Positions 1 to 7,574 of a DNA stretch of 21,851 nt are shown here, in pieces. How positions within the stretch are numbered: the first letter of the stretch is position 1; the number at the start of each line of letters is the position of its first letter. Position numbers and translations under genes: made by a program. Under the pieces are notes generated by a model, which was given only the letters and a program-made list of their open reading frames with translations, did not search any database and was not told the origin of the DNA. Source of the DNA: a virus; IMG/VR virus record IMGVR_UViG_3300013005_002249, positions 1-21,851 of that record. One strand, written 5' to 3'.

Positions 1-1
1 C

Positions 2-634
2 CCAGTCCTCAATCGCTATGACCTACTTCAGAGGATGCTCAACAGCGTGGATGTCCCAGTCGAACACCTGCTCATAATTGACAACGGAGCAAGCCACCAG
101 CCAAAGCTCATCCTTGACATTGGCGATAACTTCAAGAAGGTTACACACCTACCAATGCCGGCTAATCTCGGAGTCTCTGGATCGTGGAACTTGGGGATAA
201 AGTCCTTCCCTTACGCTCAACGCTGGTTCATAGTTTCTAACGATGTGGTCTTTGAGCCTGGTGCTTTAGAGAAACTCTCACAGGCTCGCAGGGATGAGAT
301 AACCCTCACAGGCGATGCACCCCATTGGCAAGCTTTCGTTTTGGGTGATGAGGCTGTCAGTGATCTAGGGCTGTTCGATGAGTGTGGATTCTTTCCTGCC
401 TACTTTGAGGACAACGACTACATGAGGCGAGCAGACTTCGCTGGTGTAAATGTTCGCAGGGTTGACATCGAGCTAAGCCATGACAACAGCTCAACCATCA
501 AGGCTGGCTATGAAAACAAGAACGCCAAGACCTTCTTTGCTAACCAGAAACTACATGAGGCTAAGATAGCCAATAACGATTACAGTGCTGGTGTTTACTC
601 ATTAGACATAAGACGAGAGAACGGCTGGGAATGA
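2..634 (+). CDS. GT-A type glycosyltransferase, 5' end cut by the window edge
   Basis: Likely a GT2-like glycosyltransferase. The frame is open to the first bases of the window, and the residues before the ATG at 35 (NRYDLLQRMLNSVD) read like the normal family N-terminus, so the true start is probably outside the window. Counting from that ATG, visible features are IDNG (15-18), the NLGVSGSWNLG segment typical of GT-A folds (44-54), SND (68-70, a DXD-like position) and an acidic EDND (125-128) followed by a conserved-looking His (149). About 200 residues is short but normal for phage GT2-like enzymes. It overlaps the next gene by 4 bp (ATGA). Its place beside a cytidylyltransferase and upstream of neck genes suggests modification of a virion protein or synthesis of an activated sugar or polyol. 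The substrate cannot be read from the sequence. Confidence 0.82.
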   Translation, partial: PVLNRYDLLQRMLNSVDVPVEHLLIIDNGASHQPKLILDIGDNFKKVTHLPMPANLGVSGSWNLGIKSFPYAQRWFIVSNDVVFEPGALEKLSQARRDEITLTGDAPHWQAFVLGDEAVSDLGLFDECGFFPAYFEDNDYMRRADFAGVNVRRVDIELSHDNSSTIKAGYENKNAKTFFANQKLHEAKIANNDYSAGVYSLDIRRENGWE

Positions 635-1053
635 ACTTAGTTTACACAGGTGGGACTTTCGATTTATTCCACGCAGGTCATGTTAGATTCTTGCAACGCT
701 GTGCTGAGTTAGGCGATGTGGTTGTTTCCCTAAACACCGATGAGTTTATTCAGGAATACAAGGGCAAGCCACCAGTCCTAAGCTTCAGCGACAGGCGTGA
801 GGTGCTTAGATCGTGTCGCTATGTTGCCGAGGTCATAACCAACTCAGGTGGGCCAGATAGCACTCAAGCAATAAATAGTGTGATGCCTGACATAATTGCA
901 ATAGGCTCGGATTGGGCTGTCAAGGATTACCACAAGCAGATGAACTTTGACCAAGATTGGTTAGACGATAGAGGCATTGCCCTTATCTACATTCCTTACA
1001 CCAGGGGAATAAGCTCAACAGCCATCAAAGAGCGTATGCTTTTTAGAAGATAG
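631..1053 (+). CDS. Cytidylyltransferase, TagD/glycerol-3-phosphate cytidylyltransferase-like
   Basis: A 140-residue nucleotidyltransferase of the HxGH superfamily. It has the N-terminal GGTFDLFHAGH signature (HAGH at 14-17) and the C-terminal ISST motif (127-130) that together bind the CTP or ATP phosphates. Length matches TagD-like enzymes, about 130 residues, which make CDP-glycerol from glycerol-3-phosphate and CTP. Adenylyl-transferring relatives such as the HldE C-terminal domain share these motifs, so the nucleotide is not certain. The start overlaps the glycosyltransferase stop as ATGA, implying coupled expression. The pair probably makes and transfers an activated sugar or polyol, perhaps onto capsid or tail proteins. 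That role is inference. Confidence 0.85.
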   Translation: MNLVYTGGTFDLFHAGHVRFLQRCAELGDVVVSLNTDEFIQEYKGKPPVLSFSDRREVLRSCRYVAEVITNSGGPDSTQAINSVMPDIIAIGSDWAVKDYHKQMNFDQDWLDDRGIALIYIPYTRGISSTAIKERMLFRR

Positions 1054-1066
1054 AATAGAGAACATT

Positions 1067-1666
1067 ATGGCAATCACCCAAGGTTACGCTTCATTAAGTC
1101 AAGTTAAAAGTGCACTCAGAATCACAGATAATGTCGATGATGCCCTGCTAGAGATGGCAATTGAGTCAGGCTCTCGCGCGATTGACGGATACACCAACCG
1201 CAGCTTCTCAGCTACTGGAACAGCTACTCGAATCTTTACCCCAATGGATTACCTACAAGTTGAGATTGACGATCTAATCACGCTCACCCAACTAAGAACC
1301 AAGTCAGATGATGATGGTAGCTTTGACCAAACTTGGACTGCTAACGATTACCAGCTCGAACCCCTAAACGGCAGAGTTGACGGATTGCCTACCTCATACA
1401 CTCACATCAGAGCTGTTGGCGATTACTTGTTTACCCAATGGGAAGGTGAAGCAACTGTCGAGGTCACAGGAACTTGGGGATGGTCAGCAGTCCCAATCGC
1501 TGTAACTCAGGCTTGTGTCATTCAGTCCAGCCGAATCTACAAGCGACTAGACAGCCCTCTCGGAGTGGCAGGTATCTCTGACATCGGAATCATGCGAGTC
1601 AGCAACCAGCTCGACCCAGATGTCGCACAGCTAGTCAGTCCTTACCGCAGAATCAGGTTTGCATAG
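1067..1666 (+). CDS. Head-tail connector (gp6-like neck protein)
   Basis: A 199-residue protein whose N-terminus (SLSQVKSALRI, then DDALLEMAIESGSRAIDGYTNRSF) is the helical segment typical of HK97 gp6 / SPP1 gp15-like head-tail connectors: a short amphipathic helix, a DD, then a helix ending in a Tyr/Thr-rich turn. A middle beta-rich section and a C-terminal helix (AVTQACVIQSSRIYKRL) also fit. This ring joins portal to tail. The gene sits just before the tail terminator and tail tube genes, as in most siphoviruses. Its TAG stop at 1664-1666 shares one base with the next GTG start. The usual upstream neighbours (terminase, portal, capsid) lie outside the window. Confidence 0.8.
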   Translation: MAITQGYASLSQVKSALRITDNVDDALLEMAIESGSRAIDGYTNRSFSATGTATRIFTPMDYLQVEIDDLITLTQLRTKSDDDGSFDQTWTANDYQLEPLNGRVDGLPTSYTHIRAVGDYLFTQWEGEATVEVTGTWGWSAVPIAVTQACVIQSSRIYKRLDSPLGVAGISDIGIMRVSNQLDPDVAQLVSPYRRIRFA

Positions 1667-2073
1667 TGGCAAGCATCAGCCAGCTAAGAACGGCTATCGC
1701 CACTAACCTTGCTACTATTACTGGACTACGCACTAGCGCAGAAATGCCAGATAACCCGAACCCACCAATCGCCCTGGTTAGACCAACAAGTGTGGACTAT
1801 AACCAAGCCTTCAATAAAGGTCTTACCCTTTACAGGTTTTCCGTTGTTGTCATTGTAGGCAGGGCAGCGGAAAAGTACGCACAGAGATCCCTTGATGCCT
1901 TCTGCTCTAGCACAGGAGCCTCAAGTATCAAGAACGCAGTAGAATCAGATAAGACACTTGGTGGTTACGCCTATGATTGCCGAGTGACTGAAATGACAAA
2001 TTACACACCCATCCAAATGAATGAGGGCACTTACTTAGCGGCTGAATTTGCTGTTGATGTATTTGCCGATTAG
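1666..2073 (+). CDS. Tail terminator / head-tail joining protein
   Basis: A 135-residue protein starting at GTG, overlapping the connector stop by one base. It opens with a helix (SISQLRTAIATNLATI), then a proline-rich turn (MPDNPNPPIALVRP), a beta strand and a later helix (AEKYAQRSLDAFCSS), and ends in a beta strand. That order and length match tail terminator proteins of the lambda gpU / SPP1 gp17 type, which cap the tail tube and join it to the neck. The position between connector and tail tube supports this. No catalytic motif is expected. The call rests on fold pattern and synteny rather than a diagnostic motif. Confidence 0.62.
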   Translation: MASISQLRTAIATNLATITGLRTSAEMPDNPNPPIALVRPTSVDYNQAFNKGLTLYRFSVVVIVGRAAEKYAQRSLDAFCSSTGASSIKNAVESDKTLGGYAYDCRVTEMTNYTPIQMNEGTYLAAEFAVDVFAD

Positions 2074-2084
2074 GAGAACATAAA

Positions 2085-2492
2085 TTGGCAAAATTCGTAG
2101 CAACCGACTATAAAGTCACAATCAACGGCGGAACAGTAAGCTCATCCCTTGCATCCGTTGAACTTCCTATAGAAATAGATGAACAAGAGACAACCAGTTT
2201 CGGGTCTGAGTGGAGAACGAGGATAGCAGGGTTAAAATCTGGCTCAATCACACTAGAGTTCCACCAGGACTTCGCTGCTGGCGCACTCGACTCTATTCTT
2301 TGGCCTCTACTTGGAACTAACGCAACTGTTGTTGTTATACCGACTTCAGGAACTGTTACCTCAAGCAACCCTAGCTACACAGGAACTTTCCTTGTAACTC
2401 AGTACACCCCCTACGCTTCCACAGTCGGAGATCTAGCAACAGTATCCGTATCGTGGCCGCTAACGGGAGCACTCACTAGAGCAACAGCGTAG
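2085..2492 (+). CDS. Major tail (tube) protein
   Basis: A 135-residue protein starting at TTG. An AGGAGA ribosome binding site lies about 7 nt upstream, and no better ATG is available. The sequence is almost entirely short alternating beta segments rich in Ser, Thr and Gly, with an early NGG turn and a GLKSGSITLEFHQDF strand pair, as in small actinophage tail tube proteins that polymerise into the tail shaft. It lies directly before the tail-assembly chaperone, the normal position for the tube gene. A structural protein needed in many copies would be expected to have a strong site like this one. A minus-strand frame over 2108-2368 is a shadow. Confidence 0.75.
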   Translation: MAKFVATDYKVTINGGTVSSSLASVELPIEIDEQETTSFGSEWRTRIAGLKSGSITLEFHQDFAAGALDSILWPLLGTNATVVVIPTSGTVTSSNPSYTGTFLVTQYTPYASTVGDLATVSVSWPLTGALTRATA

Positions 2493-2496
2493 AGCC

Positions 2497-2757
2497 ATGC
2501 AAATCCCTTTCAAAGTTGAGTTTGTAGATGGTTCTAAAGAATCAGTTGTATGTGGCACACCGGACTTTATCGCTTTCGAGGATAAGTTCAACCTTGCTGT
2601 AACAACAATTCAAAAAGACCCACGCCTGACTTACCTTGCCTACATTGTTTGGAACGCCCTACGCCGCAGAAAGCAAACTGACAAGAGCTTTGAGGACTTT
2701 GTTGACACCCTTGAAAACATCGAGGGTGACGATACAGACCCAAAAGTAAAGGCATAA
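2497..2757 (+). CDS. Tail-assembly chaperone, short form (gpG-like)
   Basis: An 86-residue acidic protein (FKVEFVDG, then a helical region and an Asp/Glu-rich end) lying between the tail tube gene and the tape measure gene, where lambda gpG and its analogues are found. These proteins coat the tape measure protein during tail assembly and are absent from the virion. The C-terminal codons contain a CCCAAAA heptamer at 2739-2745 in the correct register for -1 slippage, and the -1 frame stays open for 56 further codons. That is the classic G/GT arrangement and strongly supports the function despite little sequence conservation. The upstream ribosome binding site is weak, so coupling to the tube gene is likely. 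Confidence 0.8.
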   Translation: MQIPFKVEFVDGSKESVVCGTPDFIAFEDKFNLAVTTIQKDPRLTYLAYIVWNALRRRKQTDKSFEDFVDTLENIEGDDTDPKVKA

Positions 2758-2915
2758 AGGGGCTGGGAGAAAAAAGCTCCCACCTCTTTATAGCAGCCTT
2801 AGCTTGTGAAACAGGGATTGCACCATCGGTGCTGATGCAGGAATCCGAACGGATGCTGTTTACCATGCAGATGTATCTGAAGGGTAAAGCAGAGTCCATG
2901 AACAAGCGTAGGTAG
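2497..2915 (+). CDS. Tail-assembly chaperone, -1 frameshift form (gpGT-like)
   Basis: Predicted fusion made when ribosomes slip at 2739-2745. The first 83 residues are those of the short form. Reading then continues in the -1 frame from 2745 to the TAG at 2913-2915, adding 56 residues for 139 in total. The extension contains a helical stretch (ACETGIAPSVLMQESERMLF) and a Lys/Arg-rich C-terminus, as expected of a T domain that recruits tail tube subunits. Without frameshifting, 2758-2918 would be an unexplained 160-nt gap in a tightly packed operon. The slip frequency cannot be read from the sequence; in lambda it is a few per cent. Confidence 0.78.
2739..2782 (+). promoter_or_regulatory. Programmed -1 frameshift signal: CCCAAAA slippery site plus downstream hairpin
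   Basis: The zero-frame codons are GAC CCA AAA, so C CCA AAA fits the X XXY YYZ rule at 2739-2745. Slippage re-pairs the two tRNAs on CCC and AAA. A stem of TGGGAG (2764-2769) with CTCCCA (2777-2782) and a 7-nt A-rich loop starts 18 nt after the heptamer. This is further than the usual 5-9 nt, so the hairpin may contribute only weakly. The zero-frame stop TAA is at 2755-2757, inside the spacer. Confidence 0.75.
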
Positions 2916-2918
2916 AAA

Positions 2919-3482
2919 ATGAAAGTACAACACTCAATAGAGGTCTATGGCGTTAGGGAAACCCTTGCCGAGATCCGCAATGTTGACAAGGATTTATTCT
3001 TTGCTATCCGAGCGCACATGAAGCGTACAGGTGACATCTTAGGTAGCAGGGTGTTAGCCAATTCACCCATGCTCGGCCCAACCAGCGGATTCAGAAACCA
3101 TAAAGGTAGAACAGCTTGGAAGCCAGGCAACTTCAAGACTGTCGTTTCTGGTCGCAACGCTCGTAGAGGTGTAACAGGTGCAACACCTTTGCTATCTGTC
3201 AAGTTCGGTGGAGCTGCTCTAAACATCGCTGACATGGCTGGTAAGGCTAACAAAGTTCGCAAGCCAGTAACAGAGTTTTATGACTGGCGTGGCACACGCA
3301 GACGGCACTCGGTTACAACTCAGGGTGCAAACATGATTAAGGCTTTAGGTGGCAGACCATCTCGCTACATCTGGGCTGAGGCCGAAGGTCAGTTGCCAAT
3401 GATCCAGCAAAGCGTTCTAGCTGGTGTCGAGGAATACATGGCAAAAGTAAACCGCAACCTGAAAATTGAGGGTGGTAAGTAA
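2919..3482 (+). CDS. HK97 gp10-like / minor structural tail protein
   Basis: A 187-residue basic protein. The N-terminal 55 residues (EVYGVRETLAEIRNVDKDLFF followed by a helix ending in ANSP) look like the start of HK97 gp10-type proteins, which form part of the neck or tail terminus. The rest is Arg/Gly-rich with no recognisable motif. The location is unusual for gp10, which more often precedes the tail tube; here it sits between the chaperone and the tape measure genes. A separate minor tail protein is therefore a real alternative. The start has a GTAGGTAG-type site close upstream, and the stop overlaps the tape measure ATG by one base (TAATG). Confidence 0.5.
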   Translation: MKVQHSIEVYGVRETLAEIRNVDKDLFFAIRAHMKRTGDILGSRVLANSPMLGPTSGFRNHKGRTAWKPGNFKTVVSGRNARRGVTGATPLLSVKFGGAALNIADMAGKANKVRKPVTEFYDWRGTRRRHSVTTQGANMIKALGGRPSRYIWAEAEGQLPMIQQSVLAGVEEYMAKVNRNLKIEGGK

Positions 3483-4972
3483 TGTCAATTAACATCAACA
3501 TCCTCAGCAACTTCAATGGCACAGGGTTTGACAAGCTAACTAGGGAACTAGACAGACTCAATACCCCGATGGAAAAGGTCGCTGCTGTATCTCGTAGCCT
3601 TGCACCTGCCGCAATCATTGGTCTAACCGCACTAAGTGGTATGGCTGTCGGTGCTTTGAGAGCAGCAGAGGAAGCCGAGGTTGCAAACAACAGACTTGAC
3701 AGCGTTGCTAGGTCTATGGGCTTGTTTGGCGATAACACCAAAGCTGTGACCGATAGGCTCAAGGCTTTCGCAACAGAAACAATGAACAAGATTGCTGTTG
3801 ACGATGAGCTGATTCTTTCCACTCAAGCACAGTTGCTTAGCTTCAAGGAGCTAGCAGCTACCGCCGATGTTGCTGGTGGCTCATTCGACAGAGCAACACA
3901 ATCAGCCTTTGACATGGCAGCAGTATTGGGTGGCACAGGTGAGGACAACGCCATCCGACTTGGTAAGGCTTTGCAAGATCCCATCCTTGGTCTAACAGCT
4001 TTACGCCGAGCCGGTGTTCTATTTAGCGATGAACAAGAAGCAAGTATCAAAACCTTTGTGGCTGTTGGAGATACTCTAAGCGCACAAAACATGATCCTTG
4101 ACGAACTTGAAACACAGTTTGGTGGAGCTGCTGAAGCTACCGCAACTGACTCAGCAAGAATGAGTGTTGCCTTTGGAGAAGTCGCAGAGTCTTTGGGTAA
4201 AGCCTTGCTTCCTATTCTGCAAGTTGTCACGCCAGCTATTGTTGCCTTTTTTAGTTATGTCGGTCAAAACTCAGGTATCTTTACAGCCCTAACAGCTATC
4301 TTGGCTGGACTTGCTGTTGCTATCTTGGCTGTGAACTTTGCGCTAAACGCTAACCCAATTGTCAAGATAATCACTCTTATCGCCTTGCTTTTAGGTGCGT
4401 TGATATTACTAGCTGATTACCTTGTAAATACCTTTGTTGGTAGCTGGGGAGATTTCTTTAGCCTTGTCGGTAAATTGTGGGATGATTTTGTGACCGCTAT
4501 TGCTGTTGGCATTATTGCTATCGCAGGATTCTTTGGCTCTGTATTTGATGGACTTGCTGGAATTGTCAAGGGTGCCTTGAACGCAGTCATTGGGATTATC
4601 GAGGGCTACATCAACACAGTCATCGGTGGAGTCAACAAGCTACTTGACCTAATCAACACAGTTCTAAAGGCTGGAACAGTAATCGGCATAGATTTCCAGA
4701 TAGGAAAGATTGGCAAGGTTGCTATTCCTAGACTTGCCGAGGGCGGAATCGTAATGCCCCGACCAGGTGGAGTGCTTGCCAACATCGGTGAGGGTGGTCA
4801 GGCTGAGGCCGTTATTCCTCTTGACCGACTAGGTGACTTTACTGGCAAGGGTGGCAACACTTACAATATAAATGTTTCAGGTGGAATGGCTACTGGATCG
4901 GACATAGGTAGAGCAGTAGTAAACGCCATCAAGGACTTTGAGCGTCAATCAGGTACGGCTTGGAGAGGCTAA
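3482..4972 (+). CDS. Tape measure protein
   Basis: A 496-residue protein in the position after the tail-assembly chaperone. An N-terminal helical region (LTRELDRLNTPMEKVAAVSRSL) is followed by a hydrophobic Ala/Gly-rich segment (about 38-62), a long helical section, then several strongly hydrophobic stretches (about 235-320 and 335-355). A Gly/Ile-rich tail contains the RLAEGGIVMPRPGGVLANIGEGG segment commonly seen near the C-terminus of actinophage tape measure proteins. Such proteins fix tail length and are injected through the membrane. At about 0.15 nm per residue the tail would be roughly 70-75 nm, which is short; this is an estimate from a general rule. Minus-strand frames over this gene are shadows. 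Confidence 0.88.
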   Translation: MSININILSNFNGTGFDKLTRELDRLNTPMEKVAAVSRSLAPAAIIGLTALSGMAVGALRAAEEAEVANNRLDSVARSMGLFGDNTKAVTDRLKAFATETMNKIAVDDELILSTQAQLLSFKELAATADVAGGSFDRATQSAFDMAAVLGGTGEDNAIRLGKALQDPILGLTALRRAGVLFSDEQEASIKTFVAVGDTLSAQNMILDELETQFGGAAEATATDSARMSVAFGEVAESLGKALLPILQVVTPAIVAFFSYVGQNSGIFTALTAILAGLAVAILAVNFALNANPIVKIITLIALLLGALILLADYLVNTFVGSWGDFFSLVGKLWDDFVTAIAVGIIAIAGFFGSVFDGLAGIVKGALNAVIGIIEGYINTVIGGVNKLLDLINTVLKAGTVIGIDFQIGKIGKVAIPRLAEGGIVMPRPGGVLANIGEGGQAEAVIPLDRLGDFTGKGGNTYNINVSGGMATGSDIGRAVVNAIKDFERQSGTAWRG

Positions 4973-6154
4973 GTGTCAATCAAAGTAGAGTTTGGATTCG
5001 CTGAGTCTGGCGTACCTGTCAACTTCAATGACATCAGCGCAGATGTTATTAGCGTATCTGTCACTAGAGGTAAAGACCCACAGCAGGATACCTTCAATGC
5101 TGCCTCTTGCTCTATTCAGCTAAACAACGAACGCAGACAGTATGACCCTGACTACGGCCCTAGCCCTTATCAGGGTTTGATTGTTCCAACTGGTGAGGTA
5201 AGGGTTTACAAAGAGAACCAGATTGTCTTTACCGGCTTTATTACTGACTGGAACTTTAGCTATTCCCCAACAGGTGAGTCCATAGCTGAGATTGTTGCCG
5301 CTGATGCTTTCTGGAATCTAAACAATCAAACCCTTGCTGCTTACACTCCAACCGAACAACTCAGTAGCGCACGAATCTTAAATGTGTTGCTAAAGCCTGA
5401 AGTTGGTGGCACAGCAGTTTGGCCTACTAGCTCTCGTCTTATCTCTCCTGGTGTGGCAACTATGGGTGACTATGAAGTTACCGATGGAACTAACGCTCTC
5501 AGTTATTTACAAGAGGTTGAAAAGGCAGAACCAGGCAGACTCTTCATTGACAAGTCAGGTCGCATAGTATTCCGAAGCCGTAACAACGATGTCAACAACC
5601 CAACCTATGAATACACAAGGGTCAACCTTTGCTACAACCCTAGCTTTGAGAACAACACAACTGGTTGGATTTCTACCGCTGGCACAATTACTAGATCAAC
5701 AGCTCAGGCTTACATTGGCACAGCAAGTGGAGAACTAGCCGCTGGTGCTACTGCTGAGCAATACTTTACAAGTGAAGTTGGTGTGGAATACAACCTATCT
5801 CTTTACGCCAAGGCAAGCTCTGGGACTGTTGTGGTCGAGGTAGCAAGCCTTACCTCACCCAGCGGAACTGCCTACTCACAATACTCAGCTTCAACAGCAT
5901 CGGTTACTGACTCGGAGTGGACAAGAATAAACACCAACCTAAGTGCCACAACCTTATTCTCTGGTATGAGTATCAGGCAGACACCATCATCAAACGCTGT
6001 ATTCCTTGACGCTATCTTGATTGAGGCAACGCCTGTTGTGGATGCTTACTTTGACGGAGCTAACGATCCTGTTTACAACTCGACTGACCCTGAAGCACCT
6101 GACTATCAACCACAGCGAGCGTTCGAGTCTTACGATACTGAGTGGGTGTTATAG
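4973..6154 (+). CDS. Baseplate hub / minor tail protein, N-terminal half, with carbohydrate-binding-like module
   Basis: A 393-residue protein starting at GTG directly after the tape measure stop. Residues 1-212 are a distal-tail/hub-type beta domain (DVISVSVTRGKD, GFITDWNFSY, then SYLQEVEKAEPGRLFIDKSGRIVFRSR). Residues about 216-360 are a CBM4/9-like beta-sandwich, recognisable from YNPSFENNTTGW at the start and AYFDGAND at the end. The normal continuation of the hub fold after FRSR is missing here and appears at the end of the next ORF. That ORF lies in the same frame and is separated only by TAG (6152-6154) and TCA. The protein therefore looks like the first part of a split hub. The CBM-like module would bind host surface glycans; this is inference. 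Confidence 0.72.
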   Translation: MSIKVEFGFAESGVPVNFNDISADVISVSVTRGKDPQQDTFNAASCSIQLNNERRQYDPDYGPSPYQGLIVPTGEVRVYKENQIVFTGFITDWNFSYSPTGESIAEIVAADAFWNLNNQTLAAYTPTEQLSSARILNVLLKPEVGGTAVWPTSSRLISPGVATMGDYEVTDGTNALSYLQEVEKAEPGRLFIDKSGRIVFRSRNNDVNNPTYEYTRVNLCYNPSFENNTTGWISTAGTITRSTAQAYIGTASGELAAGATAEQYFTSEVGVEYNLSLYAKASSGTVVVEVASLTSPSGTAYSQYSASTASVTDSEWTRINTNLSATTLFSGMSIRQTPSSNAVFLDAILIEATPVVDAYFDGANDPVYNSTDPEAPDYQPQRAFESYDTEWVL

Positions 6155-6157
6155 TCA

Positions 6158-7564
6158 ATGCCTAGTTATAGTAATGGTGCTGTCAGAGTTACTGACCCTT
6201 TCTTTGGTTTTAGACCCCCTTACAACATTGCTCAACTTATTACTATGCCCGACATTTCTGGCAGAGATGCACCTGGTAAGACTGGAGCTTCTGCCAAGCC
6301 AGGTTTAGTATCAGCTCTTTACTTGGAGCTAACGGCTTACAACAGCTCGAACGCCACAACCAAGTTTGTCATGTGGTCAGGTGGTGGAACAAATGGTGTT
6401 TTTACAAGCGCTTTTACATTGCCCAACTCTCAGACCCCCTACCAAGTCGGTGCAGCTCTTACAAGACCTATTTTTGCTGGAACAGATTATTGGATTGGTT
6501 TTACAAAAGAAACTTCTGCTCAGGTAACTTGGTCGGTTGATACAAGCTTTACCCCCTCAATCAAGCAAGACCGCACCGCACCAAACGCTAACTTTACTGA
6601 CAACGGACTTGTATCTGGCGTTACTAATGGTTCCTTTGTATTTGAGATTGTCTATGACCTTTTACCTATTGCGCCAGGCACCCCAACTGCCAGCTCAACT
6701 GGAACTAGTGCAACCATTACTTGGACAGCACCTGCCGACAATGGTGGTCAAGCTGTTACCAGTTACAGAATCCAACGCTCAACAGACAACATTAACTTCA
6801 GCACAATCGTTGCCAGCACCGGCACTACTTCTCTTACCTACACCAACACAGGTCTAACACCAGGAACTAAGTATTACTACCGAGTTGCTGCTATCAACTC
6901 TGTGGCTGTGGCTCATGGTACGGATTACTCTGGCCCTTACAGCGCATCGGTTGAGATTACCCCAGCTTTCCCTGCCTCTGCTGGTAACGCACCATCTTTG
7001 CTAACTGTTACAGTTACCAACCCTGAGCCAACCCCAGTCGAGTTTACAGACGCTGGTACAGGTATTCGGTTCACCAAGATAGATGTTTCTTATGGATCAG
7101 AGTTTCTTTACAACGAGGTTGAGGGAACTACCCAAGACCCTTTGAGTGAGATACAGATTGCCTCAGCGCCAGGTTCGAAGCAACTCTATGGCGTGAGAAG
7201 CTACTCGATTACTAACCTGCTGAACTCGACTGACCAAGGTGCATTAGATGTGGCAGTTGACCTCTTGACTTACTACTATGAGCCGACTCTTAGGGTTGAC
7301 TCTATTACTGTTGACCTCAGCAACCTAAGCCTTGAGGAACGAATCTTGGTGCTAGACCTAGAGATTGACGATTACATCAGCGTCAGCTTTACCCCTAACA
7401 AGGTTGGAGATCCAAAGATTACTGCTGGTCTAATTACAGGTATTTCGCACCGTATAACCATCACCAGCCATGAGATAGAATTTAGACTTAGGAACGAACG
7501 CAATATGTTTATTCTGGACAGCGAAACCAAGGGTATCCTCAACCAGAACATACTAGGCCCATAG
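6158..7564 (+). CDS. Baseplate hub / minor tail protein, C-terminal half, with jelly-roll-like and fibronectin III modules
   Basis: A 468-residue protein in the same frame as the preceding ORF, with its ATG 3 nt after that stop. Residues about 5-168 form a Ser/Thr-rich beta domain of unknown family. Residues about 171-270 are a fibronectin type III domain (APGTPTAS, TITWTAPADNGG, SYRIQRSTD, TPGTKYYYRVAAIN). Residues about 290-468 (EFTDAGTGIRFTKIDVSYGSEFLYNEV through a Thr/Ile-rich end with HRITITSHEIEFRLRNE) match the second half of actinophage hub proteins, which normally follows FRSR-type sequence without a break. The upstream ribosome binding site is poor (GAGTGGG), so re-initiation after the TAG is likely unless readthrough occurs. 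Function: central tail hub with adsorption modules. Confidence 0.72.
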   Translation: MPSYSNGAVRVTDPFFGFRPPYNIAQLITMPDISGRDAPGKTGASAKPGLVSALYLELTAYNSSNATTKFVMWSGGGTNGVFTSAFTLPNSQTPYQVGAALTRPIFAGTDYWIGFTKETSAQVTWSVDTSFTPSIKQDRTAPNANFTDNGLVSGVTNGSFVFEIVYDLLPIAPGTPTASSTGTSATITWTAPADNGGQAVTSYRIQRSTDNINFSTIVASTGTTSLTYTNTGLTPGTKYYYRVAAINSVAVAHGTDYSGPYSASVEITPAFPASAGNAPSLLTVTVTNPEPTPVEFTDAGTGIRFTKIDVSYGSEFLYNEVEGTTQDPLSEIQIASAPGSKQLYGVRSYSITNLLNSTDQGALDVAVDLLTYYYEPTLRVDSITVDLSNLSLEERILVLDLEIDDYISVSFTPNKVGDPKITAGLITGISHRITITSHEIEFRLRNERNMFILDSETKGILNQNILGP

Positions 7565-7574
7565 TAAGGAAACC

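Noticed and set aside
3337-4230. Minus-strand open frames of 161 and 135 codons over the gp10-like and tape measure genes
   Set aside because: Low-complexity Ser/Ala/Leu-rich translations opposite strongly coding plus-strand genes, with no ribosome binding site or context; shadows.
6537-6857. Plus-strand 106-codon frame inside the second hub ORF
   Set aside because: Leu/Pro/Thr-rich out-of-frame reading of the Fn3-coding region; the Fn3 motifs in the main frame are clear.
4973-7564. Genome-wide TAG reassignment as the reason for the in-frame TAG between the hub halves
   Set aside because: TAG ends other well-supported genes here (1664-1666, 10224-10226, 10585-10587), so it is a normal stop in this genome; only local readthrough, re-initiation or mutation remain.
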